A stretch of 43,459 nucleotides of DNA from DATATV01 sp035551355 (GTDB taxonomy: Bacteria > Actinomycetota > Actinomycetes > Mycobacteriales > Pseudonocardiaceae): assembly GCA_035551355.1 (NCBI GenBank), contig DASZNF010000070.1, positions 1 to 43,459 of the forward strand, given 5' to 3'. This document shows, piece after piece, positions 31,895 through 40,915 of the stretch (its first letter is position 1; the number at the start of each line of letters is the position of its first letter). Below the pieces are notes generated by a model. That model was not told the origin of the DNA. It worked only from the letters and a program-made list of their open reading frames with translations, and did not search any database. The position numbers and the translations under genes were made by a program.

Positions 31895-32001
31895 TGCGTA
31901 TGCACTATGTGCAACAAACACCGGATTTCTTGACACGCAGGTTCGGACGATCGAATCATTGTCGCGCGATCCGCTACTGCCGTTGCAAAATACGCAACGG
32001 C
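31895..32001. promoter_or_regulatory. Divergent control region: promoter and two operator-like repeats
   Basis: GCCGTTGC (31979-31986) and GCAACGGC (31994-32001) form a perfect 8-bp inverted repeat with a 7-base AT-rich centre. A second site, TGCAC-TAT-GTGCA (31901-31913), is flanked by CTGCGTAT and CAAC words that also occur in the first site. TTGACA (31930-31935), 18 bp and AATCAT (31954-31959) form a promoter for the GH51 operon, so the perfect repeat would lie just after its start point. This is a good place for repression by the adjacent IclR protein (inference). Confidence 0.6.
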
Positions 32002-32059
32002 GTGGTGGCGGCACCGCAGGCTGAGGGTTCGTTCGTGCCGGACAGACAAGGACGTCGCC

Positions 32060-34462
32060 ATGTTCCCCAGATCGATGGCCTGGCCCGTGGTCGTTTCCCT
32101 GCTGGCGGTTTTCGGTGCGGTGGCGGGAATTCCGCCCGCGCACGCCGCCGATCCGCCCAGTCCCGATCCGGCGGTGTCCTACGAGATCGTCGCCGCGGGC
32201 AGCAACGAGGCGCTGACCGCCGCGGGTACCGACACCGCCGCCGACCCGGCGATGAGCGTGGCCGCGTACACCGGGGCGGAGGATCAGCTCTGGCATTTCG
32301 CCGATCTGGGCGCGGGATGGTACCGGATCGTCAACGACCACACCGGAAAGTCGTTGTCCACGGTGAACGGTGGCTCGGGCAACGGCGCCGTGGTGCACCT
32401 GTGGGACTACCTGAGCACCTATCCCGACCAGCACTGGCAGCTCCAGGATCAGAGCGACGGCACGGTCGCCATTGCCAATCAGGGCAACGGAAACCGCCTG
32501 CTGTCCACACAGGGCGGGTCGCTCACCGACGGCACCCCGGCGCAGCTGTGGGACGAGGTGACCGGGCGGGCCGGGCAGAACTGGCGGATCGTGCCGGCGG
32601 GCTCGACCATCGATGTCGACGCGGGAAATGTCGTCGCGCACGTGCCGCAGGCCACCGCGGCCACCGGCATGGAGGACGTCAACCACGAGATCTACGGCGG
32701 CCTGTACAGCCAGATGCTCTTCGGTGAGGCATTCCAGGAACCGCCGGACGCCCAGGGCGTCAGCGACATGTGGACCGCGGCCACCACGGGCACGGCCACC
32801 GGATCGTTCGGGCCGACCACGAACGCGCCGTTCAAGGGCGATCGCAGCCAGACCATCACCTTCGAGGGCGGCGGCGGCACGGTGGGCGTGGCCGACAGTG
32901 GGCTCAACCACGAGGGCCTGAACGTGCTGGCGCACAAGGACTACGACGGTATGGTGACGCTGCGCGGCGCGCCCGGCGAGCGGGTCCAGCTGTCCGTGCA
33001 GAACGCCGGTGGCGGCACCAGTTACGCGAGCACCACGCTGGTCCTGCGCGGCACCGGCTGGCAGACCTACTCCTTCGACCTGACCCCGAAGGCCTCGGAC
33101 CCGCACGCGCGGTTCGCCATCGCACTGCTCGCGCCAGGCTCGGTGGACGCCGGATATGCCTTCCTGGAACCGGGAACCTGGGGCCGCTACAAGAATCTGC
33201 CGGTACGCAAGGATGTGGCCGACGAGCTGGTGAGCGAAGGAGTCCAGGCCCTGCGGTTCGGCGGCAGCGCGATCAACGCGGACAGCTACCGGTGGAAGAC
33301 CATGATCGGGCCGCGGCAGAACCGGCCGGTGACCGATGGCACCTGGTATCCCTACGAGTCGACCGGCTGGGGCATCTTCGATTTCCTGAACCTGGGCGAG
33401 GCGATGGGCGTGCAGGCCGTGCCCACGCTGAACATCGACGAGACGCCCCAGGACATGTCCGATCTGATGGACTACCTGTTCGCGCCGGTCAGCACTACCT
33501 GGGGTGCGCAGCGCGCCGCCGACGGGCATCCCCAGCCCTACGTCATCAACCGGATGGAGCTGGGCAACGAGGAGGCGGTGGACGACACCTACTGGCAGAA
33601 GTTCCAGGCACTGGCCTCGGTGATCTGGCAGAAGGACCCGGGCATGCGCATCGTCGTCGGTGACTTCTCCTACCAGGACGTGATCACCGATCCGTACCAC
33701 TTCACCGGGGCGCCGCGGATCACCTCGCTGGCCGCGCACCAGAAGATCCTCGCACTGGCCAAGCAGTACCACGCCGAGGTCGACTTCGACATCCACATCA
33801 ACACCTCGGTCACCTCGGACGTGCTGCACCAGGTCAAGGCACTGGACAGCTACGCGTACTGGCTGGGGCAGCTCGGTCAGGGCGCGAACTACAGGGTGGT
33901 GGTGTTCGAGCTCAACGCCAACATCCATTCCATGCAACGGGCCCTGGCCAACGCCTACGCCATCAACCAGTTGTCCCGGCGGGGCGACAGGGTCGACGTG
34001 GTCAGCTCGGCCAACGCCTTCCAGGTGGACGGGCAGAACGACAACGGGTGGGACCAGGGGCTGATCTTCTTCAACCAGAGCGCGGTCTGGGCCCAGCCGC
34101 CCTACTACGTCGAACAGCTCAACGCGCGCAGCTACCAGCCGAATGCCGTGGCCGCAACGGTTTCCGGTGGCGAGAGCTACACCGCGGACGCGCTGGCCGA
34201 AACCAGTGCCGACCACGGCGCGCTCACCCTGCGGGTGGTGAACACGCTGCCGGTGCCGCGCCGCTACACGATCACGCTGTCCGGCTTCCGGCCGACGAGT
34301 GCCACCGCCGCGGTGACCACGCTGAGCGGGGATCCCAGTGCCACCAACACCTTCGCCGATCCCGCGTTCGTGGTGCCGCGATCGTCCACGGTGGCCATCG
34401 GCGGGAACCAGCTCGTCGTGACCGTCGCGCCCGATTCCTACACCACGTTCACCCTCCGCTGA
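32060..34462 (+). CDS. Secreted GH51-type arabinofuranosidase-like enzyme with ricin-type CBM
   Basis: This 800-residue protein has a signal peptide (1-29, ending PPAHA), a ricin/CBM13-type beta-trefoil (about 35-190) with three QxW repeats (QLWHFA, QHWQLQ, QNWRIV), and a GH51-like catalytic part. GMEDVNHEIYGGLYSQMLFG is the family start motif. The acid/base is in RMELGNEEAVDD (Glu504) and the likely nucleophile in VVFELNANIHSM (Glu617). The C-terminal beta domain contains ALTLRVVNTLPVPRRYTITL. It should release furanosyl sugars (L-arabinose, possibly D-galactofuranose) outside the cell for the importer encoded next. ATG at 32060 follows AAGGAC. Confidence 0.85.
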   Translation: MFPRSMAWPVVVSLLAVFGAVAGIPPAHAADPPSPDPAVSYEIVAAGSNEALTAAGTDTAADPAMSVAAYTGAEDQLWHFADLGAGWYRIVNDHTGKSLSTVNGGSGNGAVVHLWDYLSTYPDQHWQLQDQSDGTVAIANQGNGNRLLSTQGGSLTDGTPAQLWDEVTGRAGQNWRIVPAGSTIDVDAGNVVAHVPQATAATGMEDVNHEIYGGLYSQMLFGEAFQEPPDAQGVSDMWTAATTGTATGSFGPTTNAPFKGDRSQTITFEGGGGTVGVADSGLNHEGLNVLAHKDYDGMVTLRGAPGERVQLSVQNAGGGTSYASTTLVLRGTGWQTYSFDLTPKASDPHARFAIALLAPGSVDAGYAFLEPGTWGRYKNLPVRKDVADELVSEGVQALRFGGSAINADSYRWKTMIGPRQNRPVTDGTWYPYESTGWGIFDFLNLGEAMGVQAVPTLNIDETPQDMSDLMDYLFAPVSTTWGAQRAADGHPQPYVINRMELGNEEAVDDTYWQKFQALASVIWQKDPGMRIVVGDFSYQDVITDPYHFTGAPRITSLAAHQKILALAKQYHAEVDFDIHINTSVTSDVLHQVKALDSYAYWLGQLGQGANYRVVVFELNANIHSMQRALANAYAINQLSRRGDRVDVVSSANAFQVDGQNDNGWDQGLIFFNQSAVWAQPPYYVEQLNARSYQPNAVAATVSGGESYTADALAETSADHGALTLRVVNTLPVPRRYTITLSGFRPTSATAAVTTLSGDPSATNTFADPAFVVPRSSTVAIGGNQLVVTVAPDSYTTFTLR

Positions 34463-34494
34463 CCCGCACCGGCATCCAGGACAGGAGAACCACC

Positions 34495-35628
34495 ATGACC
34501 CGACGACGTGTCCGGCAGACCCTCGGCGCGAGCGTCCTCGCCGCCGCGCTGGCGATCAGCGCCTGCAGCACCAACTCCTCCGGCGCTAGCCCCACCAGCG
34601 CCCCGGCCAACAGCGCGGCCGCCGCGTTGCAGGGCTCGATCGCGTTCAACGATGCCAAACTGGCCGAGCTACGGGACAAGATCAAGGCCGCGCTGGCCGG
34701 CAAGGACCTGTCCGCGGTCAGCAACGCGGTGGTGGTGAACGTGGTGTCGGCCTACTGGGACGCCGCGAAGACCGGCGCGCAGAAGGCGGCGAGCGAACTC
34801 GGGGTGAAATCCACCTTCCAGGAACCGCCCACCGAGGACATCACCCAGCAGCTGTCCATCGTCAACACGCTGATCTCCCAGGGCATCAGCGGTTTCTCCA
34901 TCTCGGCCATCCAGCCATCGGCCCTGTCCGGGGTGGTGTCCTCGGCCGCTGCGCACAACGTGAACATGCTGGCCATCGACTCGCCGATGCAGCAGTACCA
35001 GTCCTCGGTGCCGATCTACCTCGGCACGCCCAACTACACCGCGGGATTCAACGCGGGCAAGGCCATGGCCAAGCTGCTGCCGGACGGTGGTGACGTGGGA
35101 GTGCTGGTCGGCTCGCTCACCGCGACCAACGCCACCCAGCGCATCCAGGGCTTCCGGGACGCCATCAAGGGCACGAAGATCAACGTTTTCCAGGTGTACA
35201 ACGACAACGGCGACGCCAACAAGGCGCTGCAGAACGCCTCCGGCGCGTTGCAGGCCGACCCGGACATCAAGGCGTTCTACGGCGTGTACTCCTACGACGG
35301 CCCGTCCGCCGGGCAGGCCGTGCAGTCCGCCGGCCAGGCGGGCAAGGTGCTGGTGCTGGCCGACGACTCCGAACCCAAGACGCTGCAACTGCTCAAGCAG
35401 GGGGTGGTGCAGGCGATGATTCTGCAGCAGCCCTACCAGCAGGGCTACATGAGCGAGTACCTGCTCGCCGCGATGAAGGTGCTCGGCGTGCAGCAGACCC
35501 TGGCCCTGGTCAAGCCCTACCTGGACAGCGACGGCTACACCCTGTCCTCGGGCATCGGGCTGGTGACCGCGTCGAACCTGGCCGCCTACAACGCCAAACT
35601 GGCCAGTTTCGGCCTCGGCTCCTCGTGA
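34495..35628 (+). CDS. Sugar ABC transporter substrate-binding lipoprotein (RbsB/periplasmic-binding type)
   Basis: This 377-residue protein has a lipoprotein signal (ALAISACSTNSSG, Cys about 24) and a type-I periplasmic binding fold. VVVNVVSAYWDAAKTGAQKA, ISQGISGFSISAIQPSALSG, YLGTPNYTAGFNAGKAMAKL and QQPYQQGYMSEYLLAAMKVL mark the ribose/xylose-type sugar-binding family. It captures the sugar released by the GH51 enzyme encoded 32 bp upstream. An AGGAGA site precedes the ATG. Its stop overlaps the GTG of the ATPase gene by four bases. Confidence 0.9.
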   Translation: MTRRRVRQTLGASVLAAALAISACSTNSSGASPTSAPANSAAAALQGSIAFNDAKLAELRDKIKAALAGKDLSAVSNAVVVNVVSAYWDAAKTGAQKAASELGVKSTFQEPPTEDITQQLSIVNTLISQGISGFSISAIQPSALSGVVSSAAAHNVNMLAIDSPMQQYQSSVPIYLGTPNYTAGFNAGKAMAKLLPDGGDVGVLVGSLTATNATQRIQGFRDAIKGTKINVFQVYNDNGDANKALQNASGALQADPDIKAFYGVYSYDGPSAGQAVQSAGQAGKVLVLADDSEPKTLQLLKQGVVQAMILQQPYQQGYMSEYLLAAMKVLGVQQTLALVKPYLDSDGYTLSSGIGLVTASNLAAYNAKLASFGLGSS

Positions 35629-37136
35629 CCGACAGCGAACCGGCGGGCGTCGCGGTCGCACTGCGGGACGTGCAGAAGATCTACGGTTCCGCGCGAGTGC
35701 TGCACGTGCCCGAACTTCGGTTGCGGCGCGGCGAGATCGTGGCGCTGGTGGGCGAGAACGGGGCCGGCAAGTCGACCATGATGGGCGTGGTCGCCGGCAC
35801 CGTCGCCCCCACCACCGGCACCGTCGAGGTTGGGGGTGTCCCGGTCGCCCCGGGGCACCCCGCCTCGGCGGCGGCCGCCGGGGTGGCCATGGTGTCGCAG
35901 GAATTCCCGCTGGTGGGCCAGTTGTCGGTCGGCGAGAACCTGTTGCTGGGCCGGCGTCCGGCCGGCGCGCGGCGGGGTGTCGTCGACTGGCGGGCGCTGC
36001 ACCGGCAGGCCCAGGCGGTGCTGGACGAACTGGGACTGCCGTTCTCCAGCAGGCAGCGGCTGGACGCGTTGTCGGTGGCCCAGCGGCAGTTGGTGGAGAT
36101 CGCCAAGGCGTGGTCGCGTGATCCGCTGGCGCTCATCCTGGACGAGCCCACTTCGGCATTGGGCCCGGTGGAAGCGCGGCTGGTGCTGGACCTGGCCCAC
36201 CGGGCGGCCGACCGGGGCGGCTGCGTGGTGTTCGTCGGGCACCGGCTGGACGAGGTGCTGGACGTGGCCGGCCGGCTGGTGGTGCTGCGCAACGGCGAGA
36301 TCGTCGCGGATCGGCCGAAAACCGGTGCCACCGAGGAGGATCTGGTCCGTGCCATGGTGGGCGCCGAACTGGCCAACGAGGATCCGACACTGTCCACAGT
36401 GGATCAGTCGGTGGTGCTGGAGGCGCGGGAGCTGACCGCGGACGGACTCGGCCCGGTGGATTTCCGGCTGCACGCCGGGGAGATCGTCGGGGTGGCCGGC
36501 CTGATGGGGTCCGGGCGCAGCCGGTTGCTGCACACGGTGTTCGGGGCCCAGCCCCGCACCGGCGGCACCCTCACCCTGCACGGCGAACCGTTCCGGCCCG
36601 GTTCGCCCTCGGCCGCCATCGCGCACGGCGTCACGCTGGTCGCCGAGGATCGCAAACAGCAGTCGCTGCTGCCGCACGCGCCGATCCGGTGGAACCTCAC
36701 CCTCACCGCGCTGCCCCGGCTGGCCCGCCGCGGTTACCTGAGCCCGCGGGCCGAACGCCGGGAGGCGCGGCGGCTGATCGAGCTGTCCCAGGTGCGCTGC
36801 CGGTCGGCCGAGCAGCCGATCCGGGCGCTGTCCGGCGGCAACCAGCAGCGGGCCATTTTCGGCCGGGCGATGGCCACCCGGCCCGAGGTGCTGCTGCTGG
36901 ACGAACCCACCCGGGGCGTGGACGTCGGGGCCAAGGCGGAGATCTACCGGTTGATCGCGAACGCGGCGGCCAACGGTTGCGGGGTCCTCGTCGCGTCCTC
37001 GGAACTGGAGGAGCTGCTGCGGATCTGCCATCGCATCGTGGTGATGGCCGGTGGTCTTGCGGTGGCCACATTGGACCGCGCGGACTTCACCAAGGAACTG
37101 ATCATGACCTGGGCCACCACGGTCGAGCCCAGGTGA
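35625..37136 (+). CDS. Sugar ABC transporter ATPase, tandem NBD (RbsA/MglA type)
   Basis: This 503-residue protein has two nucleotide-binding halves. The first has Walker A GENGAGKST (43-51), a weak signature LSVAQRQLVEIAKAW and Walker B LALILDEPTSALG. The second has a degenerate P-loop GLMGSGRSR, as usual in RbsA, with LSGGNQQRAIFGRAMA and VLLLDEPTRGVDVGAKAEIY. The GTG start overlaps the binding-protein stop (translational coupling). It energises the permease encoded 19 bp downstream. Confidence 0.95.
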   Translation: MTDSEPAGVAVALRDVQKIYGSARVLHVPELRLRRGEIVALVGENGAGKSTMMGVVAGTVAPTTGTVEVGGVPVAPGHPASAAAAGVAMVSQEFPLVGQLSVGENLLLGRRPAGARRGVVDWRALHRQAQAVLDELGLPFSSRQRLDALSVAQRQLVEIAKAWSRDPLALILDEPTSALGPVEARLVLDLAHRAADRGGCVVFVGHRLDEVLDVAGRLVVLRNGEIVADRPKTGATEEDLVRAMVGAELANEDPTLSTVDQSVVLEARELTADGLGPVDFRLHAGEIVGVAGLMGSGRSRLLHTVFGAQPRTGGTLTLHGEPFRPGSPSAAIAHGVTLVAEDRKQQSLLPHAPIRWNLTLTALPRLARRGYLSPRAERREARRLIELSQVRCRSAEQPIRALSGGNQQRAIFGRAMATRPEVLLLDEPTRGVDVGAKAEIYRLIANAAANGCGVLVASSELEELLRICHRIVVMAGGLAVATLDRADFTKELIMTWATTVEPR

Positions 37137-37155
37137 GCACGGACGAGGGGCAATC

Positions 37156-38226
37156 ATGACAGCGTCGACGAACGCGGACACTCCGCCGCGCACCCCACGC
37201 CCGCCCGAGACGGTCGATCCCGGCGCGCGCTGGACCCGCAGACTGGCCGAGACCCCGGAGATCGGGGTGATCATCGCCTGCGTCGTGGTGTTCATCGCGG
37301 TGTGGCTGGACAAGAACCGGTTCGCCGATCTGGCCAACCTGCAGGAGATGGGCCGCAACCTGGCCGAGTTCGGGGTGCTCGCGGTCGGCGAGAGCCTGGT
37401 CATCCTCACCGGCGGGATCGATCTGTCGGTGGGCGCGCTGGCCGCACTGGCCGGGGTGTTCAGCGCCTGGTTGTTCGTGCACGCCGGATTGCCGCTGCTG
37501 CCGTGCATCCTGCTCACCGTGCTGCTGTGCGCGGCGGTCGGCCTGGCCCATGGCCTGTTCGTGACCCGGCTGAACGTGCCGCCGTTCGTCATCACCCTGG
37601 TCACCTACACCGCGGCCCGCGGGGTGGCCGAGGCGATCACGCAGAGCGTGCCGATCACCATTTCCGGGCAGGGCTTCATGAACCTGTCCCGGCTGACCGT
37701 GCTCGGCATCCCGTTGCCCACCCTGGTGTTCATCGTGGTCGCCCTGGCCGCGTGGTTCTTCCTGGAACGGATGTACCTTGGCCGGCAGACCTATGCGCTG
37801 GGCGGCAACGCCGAGGCGGCCCGGCTGGCCGGGATCAACACCTCGCGCCGCATCGTGTGGACCTACGTGGCCAGCGCGGCGCTGGCCGGGATCGTGGGCA
37901 TCATGATCACCGGACGACTCGGCCTCGGCGATCCCAGTGTGGCCTCCGGGTACGAACTGGACGCCATCGCCGCCGCGGTGATCGGTGGGGTGAGCCTGCT
38001 CGGCGGCCAGGGCCGGATCGTGGGCGTGGTGGCGGGCAGCGTGCTGCTGGTGATCATCAATGACGCGCTGATCGTGCTCAACGTCAGCCCGTACTACCAG
38101 CAGATCGTGCTGGGTGCGGTGCTGGGCATCGCGATCACCGTGGACCGGGTGCGGGCCAAACGACTCGGCCGGCCCCGCAGACTGGTCGGGTTGCGCGCCC
38201 CGGCGCGACCGGAGAAACCCTCGTGA
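37156..38226 (+). CDS. Sugar ABC transporter permease (RbsC type)
   Basis: This 356-residue BPD_transp_2 permease with about nine membrane helices contains GVLAVGESLVILTGGIDLSV, the family hallmark, and LGGNAEAARLAGINTSRRIV, the ATPase contact loop. GYELDAIAAAVIGGVSLLGG is also typical. It forms a homodimeric channel for a pentose or hexose. It is the last gene of the GH51-importer operon. The next gene converges after 25 bp with no clear hairpin. Confidence 0.94.
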   Translation: MTASTNADTPPRTPRPPETVDPGARWTRRLAETPEIGVIIACVVVFIAVWLDKNRFADLANLQEMGRNLAEFGVLAVGESLVILTGGIDLSVGALAALAGVFSAWLFVHAGLPLLPCILLTVLLCAAVGLAHGLFVTRLNVPPFVITLVTYTAARGVAEAITQSVPITISGQGFMNLSRLTVLGIPLPTLVFIVVALAAWFFLERMYLGRQTYALGGNAEAARLAGINTSRRIVWTYVASAALAGIVGIMITGRLGLGDPSVASGYELDAIAAAVIGGVSLLGGQGRIVGVVAGSVLLVIINDALIVLNVSPYYQQIVLGAVLGIAITVDRVRAKRLGRPRRLVGLRAPARPEKPS

Positions 38227-38251
38227 CCGCGCGTACTCGTCGGCGGGGACC

Positions 38252-39286
38252 TCAGAATTCCAGCAGCACCTTGCTGGAGGTGTCGGCGTCGGCGGCCACG
38301 GTGAACGCGGCCGGCGCCGCACGCAGCGGGTAGACATGGCTGACGATCGCGTCCACGTCCACTCCCGGATCGGCCAGGAAGTCCAGTGCGGCCGGGATTT
38401 CCGCGTCCAGCCGCAGGGAGCCGGTCACGGTCAGTTCGTGGGTGACGAACAACCACGCCGGCAGCGCGAGATCGCCGCCCGGCTGCTGCCCCACGGCGAC
38501 CACGGTGCCGCCCGGACGCACCCCGTGCAGCGCGGTGGCCAGCCCGGCCGGTGTGCCGGAGGACTCGAACGCGATATCGGCGAACGCGCCAAGACCGCTC
38601 GCCTCGGCGGCTGGCAGTCCCCGGTCCGCGCCGACCTGCCCGGCCACCCGCAGCGGCCGGGCGCGGGTGTCCAGCACGGTGATCTCGCGCGCGCCGCGAT
38701 GCCGCAGCACGGCGGTCACCAGCAGCCCGATCGGCCCGGCGCCGACCACCAGCACCCGGGCCCCGGCCAGCCGCGCACCCACCGCCGAGGCTCGATTCAC
38801 CGCGTGCCAGGCCACGCCCGCCGGTTCGGCCAGCACCGCGCGCCGCGCGGCCACACCGGCGGGCACCGGGATCAGCCGGTCGGCGGGCACCACGATCCGG
38901 GTGGCGAAGCCGCCGTCGGTGTGCGGGAAGCGGGCCGCGCTGCCCAGGTAACGCAGGTCGGCGCACAGGTTGCGTTGTCCGGCCTGGCACCATTCGCACC
39001 GCCCGCAGGTGGTCGCCGGATGCGGCACGACCCGGGTGCCCACCGCCGCGTCGTCCGGGGTGGACAGCACGGTGCCGACCACCTCGTGGCCCAGGATCAT
39101 CGGCGCGCGCAGCACCGACGCGCCGACCGCGCCGTCGCGCCAGTAGTGCAGGTCCGAGCCGCAGATCCCGCCGTACTCCACCCCGATCACCGCATCGCCC
39201 GGCCCGCGTGCCGGGGCGGGCTCGGCGTCCACCCGGAGGTCGTCCGCGCCGTGCACGCGCAGTGCCTCGATCGACTGAGTGTCCAT
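38252..39286 (-). CDS. idnD: Zinc-dependent alcohol dehydrogenase, L-idonate 5-dehydrogenase type
   Basis: This 344-residue medium-chain dehydrogenase has catalytic zinc ligands in GICGSDLHYWRDGAVG (Cys42) and ILGHEVVG (His67, Glu68). Structural zinc Cys94/97/100/108 lie in CGRCEWCQAGQRNLC, and the nucleotide loop GAGPIG is at 182-187. GICGSDLHYxxxGxVG is characteristic of L-idonate 5-dehydrogenases, which oxidise L-idonate to 5-ketogluconate. It follows the SDR gene by 27 bp on the same strand. IdnD with an IdnO-type SDR is a known pair; the exact polyol or sugar-acid substrate here remains inferred. Confidence 0.82.
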   Translation of the reverse strand: MDTQSIEALRVHGADDLRVDAEPAPARGPGDAVIGVEYGGICGSDLHYWRDGAVGASVLRAPMILGHEVVGTVLSTPDDAAVGTRVVPHPATTCGRCEWCQAGQRNLCADLRYLGSAARFPHTDGGFATRIVVPADRLIPVPAGVAARRAVLAEPAGVAWHAVNRASAVGARLAGARVLVVGAGPIGLLVTAVLRHRGAREITVLDTRARPLRVAGQVGADRGLPAAEASGLGAFADIAFESSGTPAGLATALHGVRPGGTVVAVGQQPGGDLALPAWLFVTHELTVTGSLRLDAEIPAALDFLADPGVDVDAIVSHVYPLRAAPAAFTVAADADTSSKVLLEF

Positions 39287-39313
39287 TGTGGATTCACTTC
39301 CGTGGTTGGGGAA

Positions 39314-40126
39314 TCAGATGACCGCGGTCATCCCGCCGTCGACGTAGATGATCTGGCCGTTGACGAAATCCGAGGCGGGCGAGGCCAGCCACACCGCAGG
39401 GCCGGCCAGATCCTCCGGCTCGCCCCAGCGCCGGGCCGGGGTCCGGCCGATCACCCAGTCGTGCAGTTCGGGATCGTTGAGCAGCGCGGTGTTCAGGTCG
39501 GTGCGGATGTAGCCCGGGGCCAGCCCGTTGATCTGGATGCCGTGGGCGGCCCACTCGGCGCACATCACCTGGCCCAGGTTGCCCAGCCCGCCCTTGGCCG
39601 CCGCGTAGGGCGCGGTGGTGCCGCGCACCAGCTTGTTCTGCACCGAGCAGACATTGACGATCTTGCCGTGCTTGCGTGCCACCATGCCCCGGGCGATCCG
39701 TTGGGCCAGCACGAAAGCGCTGGTCAAGTTGGCCGACAACACGTCCTGCCAGGCGTCCACCGGCAGGTCCAGCAGCGGTGCGCGGCGCTGGATGCCCGCG
39801 TTGTTGACCAGGATGTCGATGCCGCCGATCCGGTCCTGGACGGTGTCCACCGCGTCCAGCATCCCGGGATGGTCGGTGATGTCGAAGCCGATCGCGTGCA
39901 GCCGCGCGTCGAAGCCCTCCTCGGCCAGCCGGACGGCCAGTTCGGTGCGGGCGGTCTCGGCCCGGTCGCGGGTGCTGCCGTGCAGCACCACCTCGGCCCC
40001 GGCCCGGGCCAGCCCGGCCGCGATGGCCGCGCCGATGCCCCGGGTCGAGCCGGTGACCAGGGCTCGCCGCCCGGCCAGATCGAAGGGTGTCGGCCGGGTT
40101 GTGCCGGATTCGGTCACGGTTCCCAT
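39314..40126 (-). CDS. idnO: SDR, gluconate 5-dehydrogenase type
   Basis: This 270-residue classical SDR has VTGSTRGIGAAIAAGLA (TGSTRGIG 25-32), LVNNAGIQRRAPLLDLP, catalytic VCSVQNKLVRGTTAPYAAAK (Ser161, Tyr174, Lys178) and MCAEWAAHGIQINGLAPGYI. The NNAGIQRRAPL and NGLAPGYIxTDLN text is typical of gluconate 5-dehydrogenases, which interconvert 5-ketogluconate and D-gluconate. The start is ATG at 40126 or GTG at 40117; the latter would overlap the GntR stop as GTGA. It is co-transcribed with gntR and idnD. Confidence 0.85.
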   Translation of the reverse strand: MGTVTESGTTRPTPFDLAGRRALVTGSTRGIGAAIAAGLARAGAEVVLHGSTRDRAETARTELAVRLAEEGFDARLHAIGFDITDHPGMLDAVDTVQDRIGGIDILVNNAGIQRRAPLLDLPVDAWQDVLSANLTSAFVLAQRIARGMVARKHGKIVNVCSVQNKLVRGTTAPYAAAKGGLGNLGQVMCAEWAAHGIQINGLAPGYIRTDLNTALLNDPELHDWVIGRTPARRWGEPEDLAGPAVWLASPASDFVNGQIIYVDGGMTAVI

Positions 40127-40848
40127 CCCATCTCGGTGGTGGCCATCTCGACCAGTTGCCGGGCGATCCGTTCCGCCCGGGTCGCCGCCGGGCCGGTGCT
40201 CTCGCCCGCGTTCGCCGCCTCGGTGGCCGAGCGCAAGGCCGACACCAGCCGCCGGTGCAGGGTCAGGGAGGCCGGGGTCCACTCGGTGGTCACCGAGCGG
40301 GGCTCGCGCTGCCGGGCCCGCAGCGCGGCCAGCACCACCCGCTCGAACCGGGCCACCAGTTCGTTGCCGCAGTTGCTCAGGATGGCCGCGTGGAAGATCT
40401 CGTCGGCCCGCAGGAAATCTGCGCGATCCTGGTGCGCCGCAGCGGTTTCCAGGTCGGCGCAGGCGCGCGCCATGGTGTCCAGTGCGGCGCCGTCCAGCCG
40501 GCCCGCCACCAGCCGGGCGGCCAGTGGTTCCACGCCCCGGCGCAGTTGCAGCAGATCGCGCAGCTGGTCGTTCTCGCCCGGGCCGGCCGCTCGCCAGGCG
40601 ATCACGTTGGGGTGCAACAGATCCCACTCGGTGCGCGGCAGCACCCGGGTGCCGACCTTGTGCCGGGCCTCGATCAGCCCGAGGCTGGCCAGCACCCGCA
40701 GCGCCTCGCGCAGCACCGACCGGGAAACGTCCAGCCGGGCGGCCACCGCGTCCAGGTCCAGCACGCTGCCCTCGGGGTACTCGCCGCCGACGATGGCCGG
40801 GCCGAGGTGATCGAGGACCAGTGTGTGCAGGTCGCCCGATCGCTGCAT
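40114..40848 (-). CDS. GntR-family (FadR/FCD) transcriptional regulator
   Basis: This 244-residue protein has an N-terminal winged HTH (VAARLDVSRSVLREALRVLA; SLGLIEARHKVGTRVLPR) and a helical FCD domain (about 85-225) with RRGVEPLAARLVAGRL, RADEIFHAAILSNCGNELVA and LTLHRRLVSAL. The PRTEWDLLHPNVIAWR segment is typical of regulators of sugar-acid operons such as DgoR. It heads the idnO-idnD operon and is divergent from the galactonate dehydratase gene, so it probably represses both in answer to a sugar acid. Confidence 0.92.
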   Translation of the reverse strand: MQRSGDLHTLVLDHLGPAIVGGEYPEGSVLDLDAVAARLDVSRSVLREALRVLASLGLIEARHKVGTRVLPRTEWDLLHPNVIAWRAAGPGENDQLRDLLQLRRGVEPLAARLVAGRLDGAALDTMARACADLETAAAHQDRADFLRADEIFHAAILSNCGNELVARFERVVLAALRARQREPRSVTTEWTPASLTLHRRLVSALRSATEAANAGESTGPAATRAERIARQLVEMATTEMGWEP

Positions 40849-40880
40849 CGTTCCGCCTTGTCCACTCGCCGGTCATCGCA

Positions 40881-40909
40881 TAATAATCATACTAATCGGA
40901 TGATTGGTA
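40881..40909. promoter_or_regulatory. Divergent AT-rich promoter/operator between gntR and dgoD
   Basis: AATCAT (40885-40890) and ATGATT (40900-40905) form an inverted repeat around a 9-base AT-rich centre, in the 67-bp gap between the two starts. Overlapping -10-like hexamers (TAATAATCAT, TACTAAT) lie within it. It is the likely GntR binding site. The dgoD ATG is only 11 bases downstream of the repeat, with no ribosome site. Confidence 0.6.
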
Positions 40910-40915
40910 GCCCTC

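Noticed and set aside
31841..34216. Upstream extension of the kinase frame across the GH51 gene
   Set aside because: The frame stays open only because it is antisense to GH51; the kinase fold starts at 31840 with a good ribosome site.
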